DNA of 64,000 bases from Lewinellaceae bacterium. GTDB taxonomy: Bacteria > Bacteroidota > Bacteroidia > Chitinophagales > Saprospiraceae. A program made the position numbers and the translations under genes. Each line of letters begins with the position of its first letter. Within the stretch, counting starts at the first letter, position 1. Shown one piece after another: positions 17,407-25,855 of this stretch. The notes below the pieces were generated by a model. It was not told the origin of the DNA and did no database searches. It saw only the letters and a program-made list of their open reading frames with translations. Location of the stretch: the NCBI GenBank assembly GCA_020636325.1, contig JACJYC010000017.1, positions 62,001 to 126,000 of the forward strand, read 5' to 3'.

Positions 17407-17820
17407 TTATTCTTTAGGGTAATTGGAAAACTGGTCTGTAACCATGGGTAACAATCCTTCTTTTGACAGATTTCGGCAGTTGAAATTTATCAGAAAACCT
17501 TTTGGCTTTTTGGCAAGCTTCAGATAGGTCAACAGTTGTGCCTCGAAAATGGGCGCTATTTGTTGAACGGATTTGCATTCAATAATAACCAGATCCTCAA
17601 CTAATAAATCGATTCGCAAATGTTTTTTCAGGATTCTACCTTTGAAAGAGATTGGAATTTTTACCTGACGGGCAACCTGAATACCATGGCTTTTCATTTC
17701 TTCATACAGGCATTCTTCATAAATTTGTTCAAGCAATCCAGGCCCCATCTCCCGGTGAACGGCAATAGCGCATCCCACAGCTTCATAGGCTATGTCATTG
17801 ATAATACTTTGAGAGAGCAT
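17407..17820 (-). CDS. GxxExxY family protein
   Basis: 137 residues with the family signature G-x-x-E-x-x-Y in MGPGLLEQIYEECL, followed by the conserved blocks LRIDLLVEDLVIIECKSV and QLLTYLKLAKKPKGFLINFN. The D...E-x-K arrangement (D in RIDLLV, ECK) resembles a PD-(D/E)xK nuclease core. These small proteins are widespread and repeated in Bacteroidota and Planctomycetes genomes, often next to simple repeats; function is unknown. The gene is lower in GC than its neighbours and is flanked by opposed copies of the CAGGGCACTAAG repeat. Confidence 0.85.
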   Translation of the reverse strand: MLSQSIINDIAYEAVGCAIAVHREMGPGLLEQIYEECLYEEMKSHGIQVARQVKIPISFKGRILKKHLRIDLLVEDLVIIECKSVQQIAPIFEAQLLTYLKLAKKPKGFLINFNCRNLSKEGLLPMVTDQFSNYPKE

Positions 17821-18055
17821 GTAAAAAGGTTTTAAGCGTTTATATGTAAAGATATAATATTTCCAATTTCCGACTTGTTTATTTTCACCTGTTTATCACA
17901 TCTTGCATAGTAATGGTCTGTTTTCCTTGTTAGGCCTTAGTGAACTTAGTGCCCTGAGTGGTCGCCTTAAGTAAGAATCACTTGTCTCCCTGATCAACCC
18001 AACAAGATTTAATAAATTCCCCCGAACACCCTACCTTCGCTCCGCAATCATCACC

Positions 18056-18769
18056 ATGAAACAACAGATTCCGAACATACTGACCCTGCTGAATCTCCTG
18101 GCCGGTTGTTTCGCCGCGGTCGCAGCCCTGTACGGCCAACCGGCAACCGCAGTCGTTTTTTTGGCGGTCGGGTTGGTAGCGGATTACCTGGACGGCGCCC
18201 TGGCCCGCGTTCTTCATGTCCAGTCGCCGGTAGGGAAGGAACTGGATTCCCTGGCCGACCTGGTCACCTTCGGGTTCGCACCCGCCTGCCTCTTATTCGG
18301 GATGCTCTCAGGCGGAAGTGTGTTTTCCTTCCCGGCGGACCTGCCCTGGCGGGCGTTCCCCGCATTCATCCTGACGGCCTTTTCCGCCTACCGGCTGGCA
18401 AAATTCAACCTGGATACCCGGCAATCCGAAAACTTCCTGGGTATGCCGACCCCCGCCTGCGCCACCTTTACCGCAGGGCTGGCCCTGATCCGGCATGATG
18501 ACCTCCTGGGATGGGGGCATGCCGTGGGGCATCCGGTTTTCATTTACGCCTGTCTGGCGGTATTGTGCTGGTTGCTGATCTCCGAAGTGCCGATGTTCAG
18601 CCTGAAATTCAAGCATTTTACCTGGGCAGGCAACGAGATTAAATTTATCTTTGCGGCCTTGGCCCTTGTGATCGGTGCAATTACCGGACTTGCCGCGCCT
18701 GCACTGGTTATCGGGCTGTATTTGCTTTATAATGTTTTCAACTGGATCAAAAGTAAACCGCATTCATGA
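18056..18769 (+). CDS. pssA: CDP-diacylglycerol--serine O-phosphatidyltransferase
   Basis: 237-residue integral membrane protein with the CDP-alcohol phosphotransferase signature D-G-x2-A-R-x8-G-x3-D-x3-D, seen as DYLDGALARVLHVQSPVG followed by KELDSLAD near residue 65. Length and the N-terminus NILTLLNLLAGC fit bacterial type II phosphatidylserine synthase, which makes phosphatidylserine for phosphatidylethanolamine synthesis. The stop overlaps the purS start (ATGA), showing an operon. Confidence 0.9.
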   Translation: MKQQIPNILTLLNLLAGCFAAVAALYGQPATAVVFLAVGLVADYLDGALARVLHVQSPVGKELDSLADLVTFGFAPACLLFGMLSGGSVFSFPADLPWRAFPAFILTAFSAYRLAKFNLDTRQSENFLGMPTPACATFTAGLALIRHDDLLGWGHAVGHPVFIYACLAVLCWLLISEVPMFSLKFKHFTWAGNEIKFIFAALALVIGAITGLAAPALVIGLYLLYNVFNWIKSKPHS

Positions 18770-19020
18770 AATTCAAGGCCGAAATCGATATCATGCCCCA
18801 CAAGGAGTTGCTCGACCCGCAGGGCAAGACCGTTGCCAATAATATGGAACACGTGCACATCTACGGCATACAGGACGTGCGGATCGGCAAACACATTTCC
18901 ATGAACCTGGAGGCCGCATCGGAATCCGAAGCCCGCGAAGTGGTGGAAACCGCCTGCAAAAAGATCCTCGCCAACCTGATCATGGAAACCTATACCTTTG
19001 AATTGGCAGCCGCCGAGTAA
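18766..19020 (+). CDS. purS: Phosphoribosylformylglycinamidine synthase subunit PurS
   Basis: 84 residues with the PurS pattern KFKAEIDIMPHKELLDPQGKTV, DVRIGKHISMNLEA and a C-terminal ILANLIMETYTFEL. PurS is the small bridging subunit of the PurLQS complex in purine synthesis, needed to channel ammonia. The family pattern is clear and the length is normal. It is translationally coupled to pssA by a 4 bp overlap. Confidence 0.93.
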   Translation: MKFKAEIDIMPHKELLDPQGKTVANNMEHVHIYGIQDVRIGKHISMNLEAASESEAREVVETACKKILANLIMETYTFELAAAE

Positions 19021-19034
19021 TGACTCCCCGGGCT

Positions 19035-19066
19035 GCGCTTTACGCCTGGATCAGCGCGTAAAGCGG
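19035..19066. other. Perfect hairpin between purS and rsmI
   Basis: CGCTTTACGC (19036-19045) and GCGTAAAGCG (19056-19065) form a 10 bp perfect stem. There is no T-tract on either side, so it may be an attenuator, an RNA-stability element or a dispersed palindrome rather than an intrinsic terminator. Confidence 0.55.
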
Positions 19067-19084
19067 CTCATTATTCACTGACGG

Positions 19085-19753
19085 ATGCTCTACCTCGTCC
19101 CTACACCGATCGGCAATCTGGAGGACATCACGCTGCGCGCGCTGCGGGTGTTGAAAGAAGTGGATTGCATCCTGGCGGAAGATACCCGCACTACCCGCAA
19201 ATTACTCCAGCACTTCGGGATCGAAACCCAGCTCAGGTCTCACCACGCCCATAACGAACACGCGTCCGTAACCGCCATCGCCCGGCAGATCCAGGACGGC
19301 GCCGTAATGGCCCTGGTCAGCGACGCCGGCACGCCCGGCATTTCCGACCCCGGTTTCCTGCTGGTCAGGGAATGTGTCCGGCAAGGCATCCGGGTGGAGT
19401 GCCTGCCCGGCCCGACAGCCTTTGTGCCCGCATTGGTAGCCAGCGGCCTGCCGTGCGACCGGTTCCATTTCGAAGGCTTTTTACCCCATAAGAAAGGTCG
19501 CCAGACCAGGCTGCAATACCTGGCCTCCCTGCCCAATACCTTTGTTCTTTATGAATCGCCCATGCGCCTGGTCAAATGCCTCGAGCAACTGTCCGAGCAT
19601 TGCGGCCCGGATCGGCCGGCCTGCGTGGCGCGCGAGCTGAGCAAAGTACACGAAGAAGTGAAACCGGATACCCTCGCCGGATTGGCGCAGTATTACAAAA
19701 CAGAAGGTGTAGCCAAAGGTGAAATCGTGATCGTCGTTGCCGGAAACGCATAA
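19085..19753 (+). CDS. rsmI: 16S rRNA (cytidine-1402-2'-O)-methyltransferase
   Basis: 222 residues of the tetrapyrrole-methylase fold. Diagnostic blocks are MLYLVPTPIGNLEDITLRAL, CILAEDTRTTRKLLQHFGI, LVSDAGTPGISDPGF and PHKKGRQTRL, with the C-terminal KGEIVIVV. RsmI 2'-O-methylates C1402 in the decoding centre, normally with RsmH. The protein is slightly short at the C-terminus compared with the ~280-residue E. coli enzyme, as is common in Bacteroidota. The TAA stop is immediately followed by the CTCTCACC repeat. Confidence 0.95.
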   Translation: MLYLVPTPIGNLEDITLRALRVLKEVDCILAEDTRTTRKLLQHFGIETQLRSHHAHNEHASVTAIARQIQDGAVMALVSDAGTPGISDPGFLLVRECVRQGIRVECLPGPTAFVPALVASGLPCDRFHFEGFLPHKKGRQTRLQYLASLPNTFVLYESPMRLVKCLEQLSEHCGPDRPACVARELSKVHEEVKPDTLAGLAQYYKTEGVAKGEIVIVVAGNA

Positions 19754-19797
19754 CCTCTCACCCTCTCACCCTCTCACCCTCTCTCTCACCCCCCCTC
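19754..19797. repeat. CTCTCACC tandem repeat between convergent genes
   Basis: Five or six copies of CTCTCACC/CTCTCTCACC directly after the rsmI stop codon, running into the 3' end of the convergent TPR gene, whose own stop codon (complement of TCA at 19786-19788) is inside the repeat. A second array of the same family lies at about 59471-59550. Confidence 0.9.
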
Positions 19798-21780
19798 CCC
19801 CCGCTTATCCAATATCGTCGGATCCAGCTCCTTCGCCTTTTGAATGTAGGCGTCTCCCTGAGCCGCATCTCCGGCGCTGTGCCAGGCCAAACCCAGATTG
19901 AACCAGGCATCGGCGTTTTGAGGCTGTAATTTTGTGGCGATGCCGAAATACTCGACGGCTTTTCGCGGGTTGTTCCCGATGCCGTATGCCACGCCCAGCA
20001 GCCGGACTGTTTCATACTCATCCGGTCGCAGTTTATACGCTTCTTCCAGGTATCCGATGGATTTGGCCAGGTCGTGCTGAACCTCGCCGTAGAATTTGCC
20101 GGCATCGCGATAGGTGATCCCCAGGTTATTGATGGCCTCCTGGTATCCCGGATCAATATCGAGCGCGTGTTTGTAGCCGGCAATGGATTCTTCGTATTGT
20201 TTCAGATAATTGAAGGCATTGCCCAGCAGCAACCAGGCATTTTTGTAGTCGGGGTGCAGGTTGACGGCTTCCCGCAGATGGCCGACGGCCTCCTGCAGCA
20301 TTTGCGTCCGTTTTTGTTCGTCCTTCTCACCGACAGACTGGGTGATCAGTTCGCCGCCGACAGCATTCCGCAATTTGGCGCTGTTGGGCGAGGTTTGGAT
20401 ATCCGTGGTGAACAAGGTGTAGTTATCCTTCCAGACCAGGTTTCTGGTTGCGGTCTTCAAGGCATACAACAGCGTAACGCCGGCTAAAAGGAAAATGGCC
20501 GCCTGTTGGCCTGCAACTTTCTTCCAGTTGTACAACCGCCAGAGCAAGACCGCACAGGCCAGGCTGAAACCCACCGAAGGCATATAGATCAGGCGCTCCG
20601 ACATATTGGTGCCAACCGCAAAGAACAGGTTGGACACCATGGCGAATGTCAGGGCAAACCACCACACTGAAAAGGCGATCAGGCTCCTTCCGGCCAATCC
20701 GGCAAAAGCAAGCACAGCCAGCCCGGCATAGGCCAGTATGCTGAGCAATACCCCCGGGTCAGCGGCTTTCATCAGATAGATGTGCTTCGGATAATAATCA
20801 TGCGTGAGGGGGTGCGGAAAAACCAGCAACCGGAGGTAGTTGCCCCAGGTGTAGACAACCGTGGACAACCGTTCTCCCGGCGTGAAATCGACCCACTGGC
20901 CATTCTCAAGCTTAAGGTACGGGTTGTTCATCAACTCCCGTGGCGGATCTCCCAGGCCCATGCCCCCCAGCACGGCAGCGCGCACAGCGATGAACAAGCC
21001 GGCGGCAACCACCAGGATGCCCAACGGCGCAATCAGGTCCGCCGGTTTGATTTTGGCAAACCAGACCAGTGCGAACGGAATGACCACCACCATGGCCAGG
21101 GCATTTTCCTTGGAAAACAGCCCCACCAGAAAACAAAGGAAGGCCGGCAGAAGGAGGACGTATTGCTTTTCCGTCACCGCCCTGAAAATGCAGTATAAAG
21201 CGGAAAGGCTGCCGAGCAGCGCCATGATCTCATCGCGCCCTTTGATGTTGGCGACTACTTCGGTGTGGATCGGATGCGCAGCGAATAAAAGCGCAGCGGC
21301 AAGCGCCGTAAAAGCAGTCTGGGCCTTACCGAATCTGGGCTGCAGCAAGCGGAGCATCAGCCGGTGGAGCAGCGCCACCGTCAGGGCAAAAAGCAATACA
21401 TTGATCAGGTGACCTACCCAGGGGTTTTCACCGAAAAACTGGTGTTCAAGGGCGAACATGGCCGGGGTGAACGGCCGGTATCGGCCGCCGCTGACCAGGT
21501 TGGCCTTGCCTTCTTCTTTGAAAAAACCGTAGAAAGTATCGTTGCCGAATATGCCGGAAATGCCGGAAATGCCCTCCTGCGTGAACATATTGTCGGTGAT
21601 CACGATGGCATCGTCCAGCGCGTATTTGTTGCCGCAGGTATCGATATAGAGGAGTATGGCGAAAAGCGCCAGCAGCAAGGTGTGCATCCCGGTCAGGCTC
21701 AGCCAGCGGGGAAGCGATGCGGCTTTAGGCGAGCCTGATTGGGCGGTTGATTTTTTCGGGACGTTTTTTTTCTTGGACAT
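19786..21780 (-). CDS. TMTC-like GT-C membrane glycosyltransferase with TPR repeats
   Basis: 664 residues. An N-terminal membrane half of about ten segments contains LDDAIVITDN, GRYRPFTPAMFALEHQFFG and FAAHPIHTEVVANIKGRDEI, which are the conserved loops of DUF1736/TMTC-type GT-C enzymes (acidic first-loop motif DDA, then the RPF and HPxHTE blocks). The C-terminal third is a string of TPR units (AWLLLGNAFNYLKQYEESIAG, EAINNLGITYRDAGKFYGEV, ADAWFNLGLAWHSAGDAAQG). Animal homologues O-mannosylate proteins; in bacteria the substrate is unknown. Likely an inner-membrane enzyme that glycosylates exported proteins. Confidence 0.82.
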   Translation of the reverse strand: MSKKKNVPKKSTAQSGSPKAASLPRWLSLTGMHTLLLALFAILLYIDTCGNKYALDDAIVITDNMFTQEGISGISGIFGNDTFYGFFKEEGKANLVSGGRYRPFTPAMFALEHQFFGENPWVGHLINVLLFALTVALLHRLMLRLLQPRFGKAQTAFTALAAALLFAAHPIHTEVVANIKGRDEIMALLGSLSALYCIFRAVTEKQYVLLLPAFLCFLVGLFSKENALAMVVVIPFALVWFAKIKPADLIAPLGILVVAAGLFIAVRAAVLGGMGLGDPPRELMNNPYLKLENGQWVDFTPGERLSTVVYTWGNYLRLLVFPHPLTHDYYPKHIYLMKAADPGVLLSILAYAGLAVLAFAGLAGRSLIAFSVWWFALTFAMVSNLFFAVGTNMSERLIYMPSVGFSLACAVLLWRLYNWKKVAGQQAAIFLLAGVTLLYALKTATRNLVWKDNYTLFTTDIQTSPNSAKLRNAVGGELITQSVGEKDEQKRTQMLQEAVGHLREAVNLHPDYKNAWLLLGNAFNYLKQYEESIAGYKHALDIDPGYQEAINNLGITYRDAGKFYGEVQHDLAKSIGYLEEAYKLRPDEYETVRLLGVAYGIGNNPRKAVEYFGIATKLQPQNADAWFNLGLAWHSAGDAAQGDAYIQKAKELDPTILDKRGEGG

Positions 21781-21933
21781 GGTGGCGCATTCAATTCACG
21801 GAGCTAAGTTAAGGAATGCGCCGGGATAATTCAGCCGCCAGTCCGCAGATAACAGCCGCCCCGGCCTTGCCGTCCCGGAGGATGGCCCGGCCGGGGGGTG
21901 TTTTCCATGCCTATGCCTGGTCGTTTTACCAAC

Positions 21934-22149
21934 TTAACTTTTTTCCTTGACGGAGCAGGTGCTGAGACCGAAGGGGGCGTACAACGGGCAAAAACTGACC
22001 ATGCTGGTCAGCAGGAATACGCCCGCCAGAACGAGCAGCACGATACCGAGGGTGCCGGGTATCAGATTTGTAAAAAAGAATAATCCGGCAATGACGGCTG
22101 CAATGATCACCCGGATGATCCGGTCAGCTGATCCCATATTTTTTTTCAT
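21934..22149 (-). CDS. DUF2892 (YgaP-type) membrane protein
   Basis: 71 residues: KKNMGSADRIIRVIIAAVIAG is the DUF2892 signature (N-M-G-x-x-D-R-x-x-R), then two membrane helices, and a Cys-containing block FCPLYAPFGLSTC. Such domains are found alone or fused to rhodanese (YgaP). Here it follows the 31-aa peptide gene by 12 bp, and both lie downstream of a Crp/Fnr gene and operator, so it is likely part of that regulator's target unit. Function unknown. Confidence 0.85.
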   Translation of the reverse strand: MKKNMGSADRIIRVIIAAVIAGLFFFTNLIPGTLGIVLLVLAGVFLLTSMVSFCPLYAPFGLSTCSVKEKS

Positions 22150-22161
22150 CTTCCAGTTGTT

Positions 22162-22257
22162 TTAGTTTGACATAAATTGAATGAGCAGAACGATGCCGGT
22201 GACAATGGCGGCACAGGTCAGACAAACCAGCAATAATTTTACGGCTTTGTTTTTCAT
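22162..22257 (-). CDS. 31-residue single-helix membrane peptide
   Basis: ATG at 22257 to TAA at 22162 encodes a peptide starting MKNKAVKLLLVC and ending LLIQFMSN, with a basic N-terminus and one membrane helix with two Cys. It sits between a -7 promoter (CAAAGGTA on the plus strand, 22272-22279) and the DUF2892 gene, 12 bp away, on the same strand. Size is below normal gene-calling limits. Evidence is position, hydrophobic pattern and promoter; there is no known family that I recognise. Confidence 0.6.
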   Translation of the reverse strand: MKNKAVKLLLVCLTCAAIVTGIVLLIQFMSN

Positions 22258-22271
22258 CGCCCTGTTTACAA

Positions 22272-22317
22272 CAAAGGTACGGCTGAACGGAAAGGCCAGG
22301 CAGTGACTAAGATCACA
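22272..22317 (-). promoter_or_regulatory. CRP/FNR-type operator with -7 box
   Basis: On the minus strand TGTGATCTTAGTCACT (22317-22302) fits TGTGA-N6-TCACA with one mismatch, and TACCTTTG (22279-22272) fits the -7 consensus. The operator centre is about 44 bp before the expected transcript start, the class II activator position, and no -33 box is visible. Part of the operator overlaps the stop codon of the Crp/Fnr gene itself. Confidence 0.6.
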
Positions 22318-22945
22318 ACCCGGTGATTTTTATTCCTTTGCTTTGCTGACGCAGCTTTCCTTCCGCCTCCAGTTTCTTGAGCATGCGGCTGACCACTTCC
22401 CGGGCGGTACCCAATTCCTGCGCAATCTGCCGGTGGGAGATATTGAGCGGATTTTTACCGGTCAGGTTGATCTTTTCCCTGAGGTAATCATAGATGCGCT
22501 TGTCGAGCTTATCGTAGAGCAGGTGATTGATGGTGTCGATGAGGTCGGCATAGCGCTGGTTGTATTGTTGGAAAAAAAGCAGGTTGAATCCGGGATATTC
22601 CTTGATCCAGCGGCTCACCTTGTCGACGGGGATGAGCAGGGCGGCAGAGGCTTCCTCCGTTATGGCCGTCACCCGGCTGGGCTGATTGTCCAGGCCCGCC
22701 GAAAAGGACATGATGCAGCTTTCGTTTGGCCGGATATAATACAGCAGCAATTCCTTTTCCTCGTAATGCGAGCTGACCTTGACCAGGCCTTCCAGCAGCA
22801 GGGGGATGACCTTGATGTACTGGCCTTCCCGGAGGATCTCCGTGTTTTTGGGAATCTCGGCAACGGCAGAATGGGTCAGGATTTCCTCAAGGAGGTCCTT
22901 TCCGAGAAAAGCGAGGGACCGGGCGATTTGTTCTTTATCCATCAT
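22313..22945 (-). CDS. Crp/Fnr family transcriptional regulator
   Basis: 210 residues: N-terminal cyclic-nucleotide-binding-like beta barrel (ILREGQYIKVIPLLLEGLVKV) and C-terminal Crp-type helix-turn-helix ISHRQIAQELGTAREVVSRMLKKLE. No cluster of four Cys as in Fnr, so a redox or nucleotide ligand is not obvious. The gene's start overlaps the recD2 stop by 4 bp, so both are in one transcript, and its 3' end overlaps a CRP-like operator driving the next two small genes. Auto-regulated control of the 31-aa peptide and DUF2892 protein is the likely job. Confidence 0.9.
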   Translation of the reverse strand: MMDKEQIARSLAFLGKDLLEEILTHSAVAEIPKNTEILREGQYIKVIPLLLEGLVKVSSHYEEKELLLYYIRPNESCIMSFSAGLDNQPSRVTAITEEASAALLIPVDKVSRWIKEYPGFNLLFFQQYNQRYADLIDTINHLLYDKLDKRIYDYLREKINLTGKNPLNISHRQIAQELGTAREVVSRMLKKLEAEGKLRQQSKGIKITGL

Positions 22946-25104
22946 AAGTCTCCTTTTAAGGCGGCTTCCAGGCCTGTAAACCGTTTCACCGGCCGGTCGT
23001 TCCGGATCGCCATGCCGAGGGCTTTTTTACTGCCGATCAGGATGACCATTTTTTTGCCGCGGGTGATGCCCGTATAAAGCAGGTTCCGGTAAAGCATCGG
23101 AAAATGGGTGGTGTGCAGCGGCAGGATCACGCATGGGCACTCGCTGCCCTGGTATTTATGCACCGTGACGGCATAAGCCAGGACGACCTGATCCAGATCT
23201 GAGTAGTCATAAACGACATCGCGGTGGTCAAAGGCGATCACTACTTCGTGTTCCACCGCATCGATGCGCCGGATGCGGCCGATATCGCCGTTGAAGACGT
23301 TTTTGTCGTAATTGTTCCGGATCTGCATCACCTTATCGTGCAGGTGAAAGACGCGCCCCAGTTTGACCAGCGGCTGGTTGGAGGGGTTGAGCCTGCGTTG
23401 CAGCAATTCGTTCATGCGGCGTGCGCCGATATCGCCCCGGTTCATCGGGCAAAGGACCTGGATATCGTCAATCGGCGCAAACCGGTAGGCTTTCGGCAGC
23501 CGGGTATGGGTCAGCTCCTGGATGGTTTCGGCAATCTTCACGACGTCCTCTTCTTCGATAAAGAAAAAATCGCCGTCCTTCCGGTTCCGGGTGTCGGGCC
23601 ATTCTCCGGCATTGATCCGGTGGGCGTTGGTCACGATGAGCGAACCCTCCCCCTGGCGGTAAATGTCGGTCAGCCTGGAAACCGGTATCGTTCCCGCGGT
23701 GATCATGTCCTGCAATACGGCGCCGGCGCCCACGCTCGGCAATTGATCGACATCGCCGACAAGGATCAGCCTGGCGGCGTCCGGCAGCGCCTTGAGCAGG
23801 TTGTACATCAGTACGGTATCGATCATGCTGGCCTCGTCTACGATCAGCAAATCGCAATCCAGGGGGTTATCGCGATTGCGCCGGAAACCGTTGATGGAAA
23901 AGTCGAATTCCAGCAGGCTGTGAATGGTGGAAGCGTCCATTTTGGTGATCTCCGCCATTCGCTTGGCCGCCCGCCCGGTCGGGGCCGCCAGCAGGATCTT
24001 GCGGGTGTGCTGGTGGGCCAGGAACAGAATGACCTTGGTAATGGTGCTCTTGCCGGTGCCGGGCCCGCCGGTGATGATCTGTATCTTTCGGGTCAGGGCG
24101 GTTGCAACCGCGTCGCGCTGTGCGGGCGCCAGCACCAGGCCCAGGGTTTGCTGCGCCCACCCGATGGCCTGCGCCGCATCCGGGACGTCGAAGGCGGCCC
24201 CGGTCATCGCCATGCGGGCCAGTTCCCGCGCGATCCCGGCTTCGGTTACTTTGAACAGCTGCAGCCAGATGAAGGCTTTGACAGCTCCTTCCCACAGCAA
24301 CGGCCCGATGAAAACCTCCTCCCTTTTTACGATTTCGTCCAGCCGTACGGCCACCAGGTTGGCCTCCACTTCGAGCAATTCCCGGGCTTTTTCCAGGAAA
24401 TCCTCCACCGGGAAACAGGTATGACCGTCGTTGGAAAGCTCGTACAGCACATAGGATATGCCGGCGTCGATCCGCTCATTCGCATCCGGCGCCATGCCCA
24501 TTTTCCGGGCGGTCTGGTCGGCTGTCTTGAAACCTATGCCCCAGATGTCGCGGGCCAGCTGGTAAGGGTTTTCTGAAATGATCCGCATGCTTTCTTCGCC
24601 GTAGGTCTTGTATACCTTAAGGGCGTAAGTGGGGCTGATCCCATATCCCTGCAGGAAGATCATCAGTTCGCGGACGGCCTTTTGCTCGTCCCAATGTTGT
24701 TTGATCCGGGTGAGGCGTACGCCGCCGATGCCTTCGATTTCCAGCAAAGCATCGGGGTTTTCGTCGATCACTTCCAGGGTTTTGGCGCCCAGATAATCCA
24801 CGATCCGCTCGGCAAATACCGGACCGATGCCCTTGATCAGGCCGGAACTCAGGTACTTTTTGAGCCCTTCCTCACTGGAGGGCCGTTCGACCTCATAGGA
24901 AGTCACCAGAAACTGGAAACCGTACTGTCGATCGTTTTTCCAGGTCCCCTTGCAACGCACCGTTTCGCCGACCTGCACAGTGGGCAGGGTCCCGACAATG
25001 GTGGTCAGGTCCGGCTTGCCTTTTTCCTGCAGGCGGGCAATGGTGTACCCGTTTTCAGGGTTCTGAAAAGTGATGCGTTCAATATGACCGAGTACTTCCT
25101 CCAT
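22942..25104 (-). CDS. recD2: SF1B DNA helicase RecD2
   Basis: 720 residues. N-terminal OB-like region, tandem helix-hairpin-helix region (GIGPVFAERIVDYLG, IEGIGGVRLTRI, IWGIGFKTADQTA) and a superfamily 1B motor with Walker A GGPGTGKST, Walker B LLIVDEASMID, motif III LVGDVDQLPSVG, and the C-terminal VHKYQGSECP motif. This matches RecD2/TraA-like 5'-3' helicases that act without RecBC in mismatch and replication-fork repair. The stop overlaps the start of the Crp/Fnr gene by 4 bp, an unusual partnership. Length is normal for the family. Confidence 0.95.
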   Translation of the reverse strand: MEEVLGHIERITFQNPENGYTIARLQEKGKPDLTTIVGTLPTVQVGETVRCKGTWKNDRQYGFQFLVTSYEVERPSSEEGLKKYLSSGLIKGIGPVFAERIVDYLGAKTLEVIDENPDALLEIEGIGGVRLTRIKQHWDEQKAVRELMIFLQGYGISPTYALKVYKTYGEESMRIISENPYQLARDIWGIGFKTADQTARKMGMAPDANERIDAGISYVLYELSNDGHTCFPVEDFLEKARELLEVEANLVAVRLDEIVKREEVFIGPLLWEGAVKAFIWLQLFKVTEAGIARELARMAMTGAAFDVPDAAQAIGWAQQTLGLVLAPAQRDAVATALTRKIQIITGGPGTGKSTITKVILFLAHQHTRKILLAAPTGRAAKRMAEITKMDASTIHSLLEFDFSINGFRRNRDNPLDCDLLIVDEASMIDTVLMYNLLKALPDAARLILVGDVDQLPSVGAGAVLQDMITAGTIPVSRLTDIYRQGEGSLIVTNAHRINAGEWPDTRNRKDGDFFFIEEEDVVKIAETIQELTHTRLPKAYRFAPIDDIQVLCPMNRGDIGARRMNELLQRRLNPSNQPLVKLGRVFHLHDKVMQIRNNYDKNVFNGDIGRIRRIDAVEHEVVIAFDHRDVVYDYSDLDQVVLAYAVTVHKYQGSECPCVILPLHTTHFPMLYRNLLYTGITRGKKMVILIGSKKALGMAIRNDRPVKRFTGLEAALKGDL

Positions 25105-25126
25105 ATTTGGAAATGAAGCTTGATGC

Positions 25127-25855
25127 TCAAATGTGCTTTACCCGCCCTTTGTAGCGTTCGAACAGGATCTCGTTCTCCGTTTCATCCGTATTCTGACTCC
25201 TGTAAACCGGCAGGTCCGCTCCTTGTGCATGGGCCAGTTTCAGCCCTTCCGTCAGCAGGATATTGACAATGAACATGCCGGTAACGGAGGTCAGCGGCCC
25301 GGTCCGGATGGAACCAACCTGCATGGAGACATCCCCGGGCGGCACGCAATTGTCGATGACCAGATCGGCCAGTTCATAGAGTTTTCGGCCGCTGGAATGC
25401 CGGGATTCGTATAGCAAGCTATGCTGCATCGAGGTAACGGCGATGGTGAACAGGCCGTAAGACCTGGCCTTCATCGCCATTTCAATGGGCATGGCATTCC
25501 GGCCCGAATTGGAAATGATGATCATCAGGTCCTCCGGTGCGATGACGTGCTCATCCCAGATCAGTTCCGCCATCCCGCTGATCCGTTCTGCGGCCGCACT
25601 CCGACGCGCGCCTTCAATGGCGGTAACCGTGCTGTCGAGCATGGCGTTGACGTTTCCCAGGCCGCCGGCCCTTGTGAACATTTCTACGCCGATCATATGA
25701 GAATGACCGGTACCGAAGGTATGGATGATCCGGTCCTCTACAATGGTGCGGGCCACCTGCCTTGCCGCCGCTTCCAGTGCGGTGCGTTGGGTATCTGCCA
25801 CGCGCTCAAGGTGCGCCAGTACGCAGTTGCTGTATTCAAACATCGGTGTACGCAA
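25127..25855 (-). CDS. SIS-domain sugar-phosphate protein (UPF0309-like)
   Basis: 242 residues with one SIS fold: HTFGTGHSHMIGVEMFTRAGGL (sugar-phosphate loop) and IIISNSGRNAMPIEMAMKA (second SIS loop). Length and wording fit the UPF0309/DUF2529-like family, probable phosphosugar isomerases or deacetylase-pathway proteins. The gene abuts the SGNH hydrolase gene upstream with no gap (25855/25856), so they form an operon, which hints at use of released amino sugars. Substrate unknown. Confidence 0.87.
   Translation of the reverse strand: MRTPMFEYSNCVLAHLERVADTQRTALEAAARQVARTIVEDRIIHTFGTGHSHMIGVEMFTRAGGLGNVNAMLDSTVTAIEGARRSAAAERISGMAELIWDEHVIAPEDLMIIISNSGRNAMPIEMAMKARSYGLFTIAVTSMQHSLLYESRHSSGRKLYELADLVIDNCVPPGDVSMQVGSIRTGPLTSVTGMFIVNILLTEGLKLAHAQGADLPVYRSQNTDETENEILFERYKGRVKHI

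Noticed and set aside
17947..17965. Terminator hairpin
   Set aside because: The sequence is a copy of the CAGGGCACTAAG repeat, with no stem and no T-tract.
23224..24576. 450-codon plus-strand ORF
   Set aside because: It is antisense to recD2, where the minus frame shows all helicase motifs.
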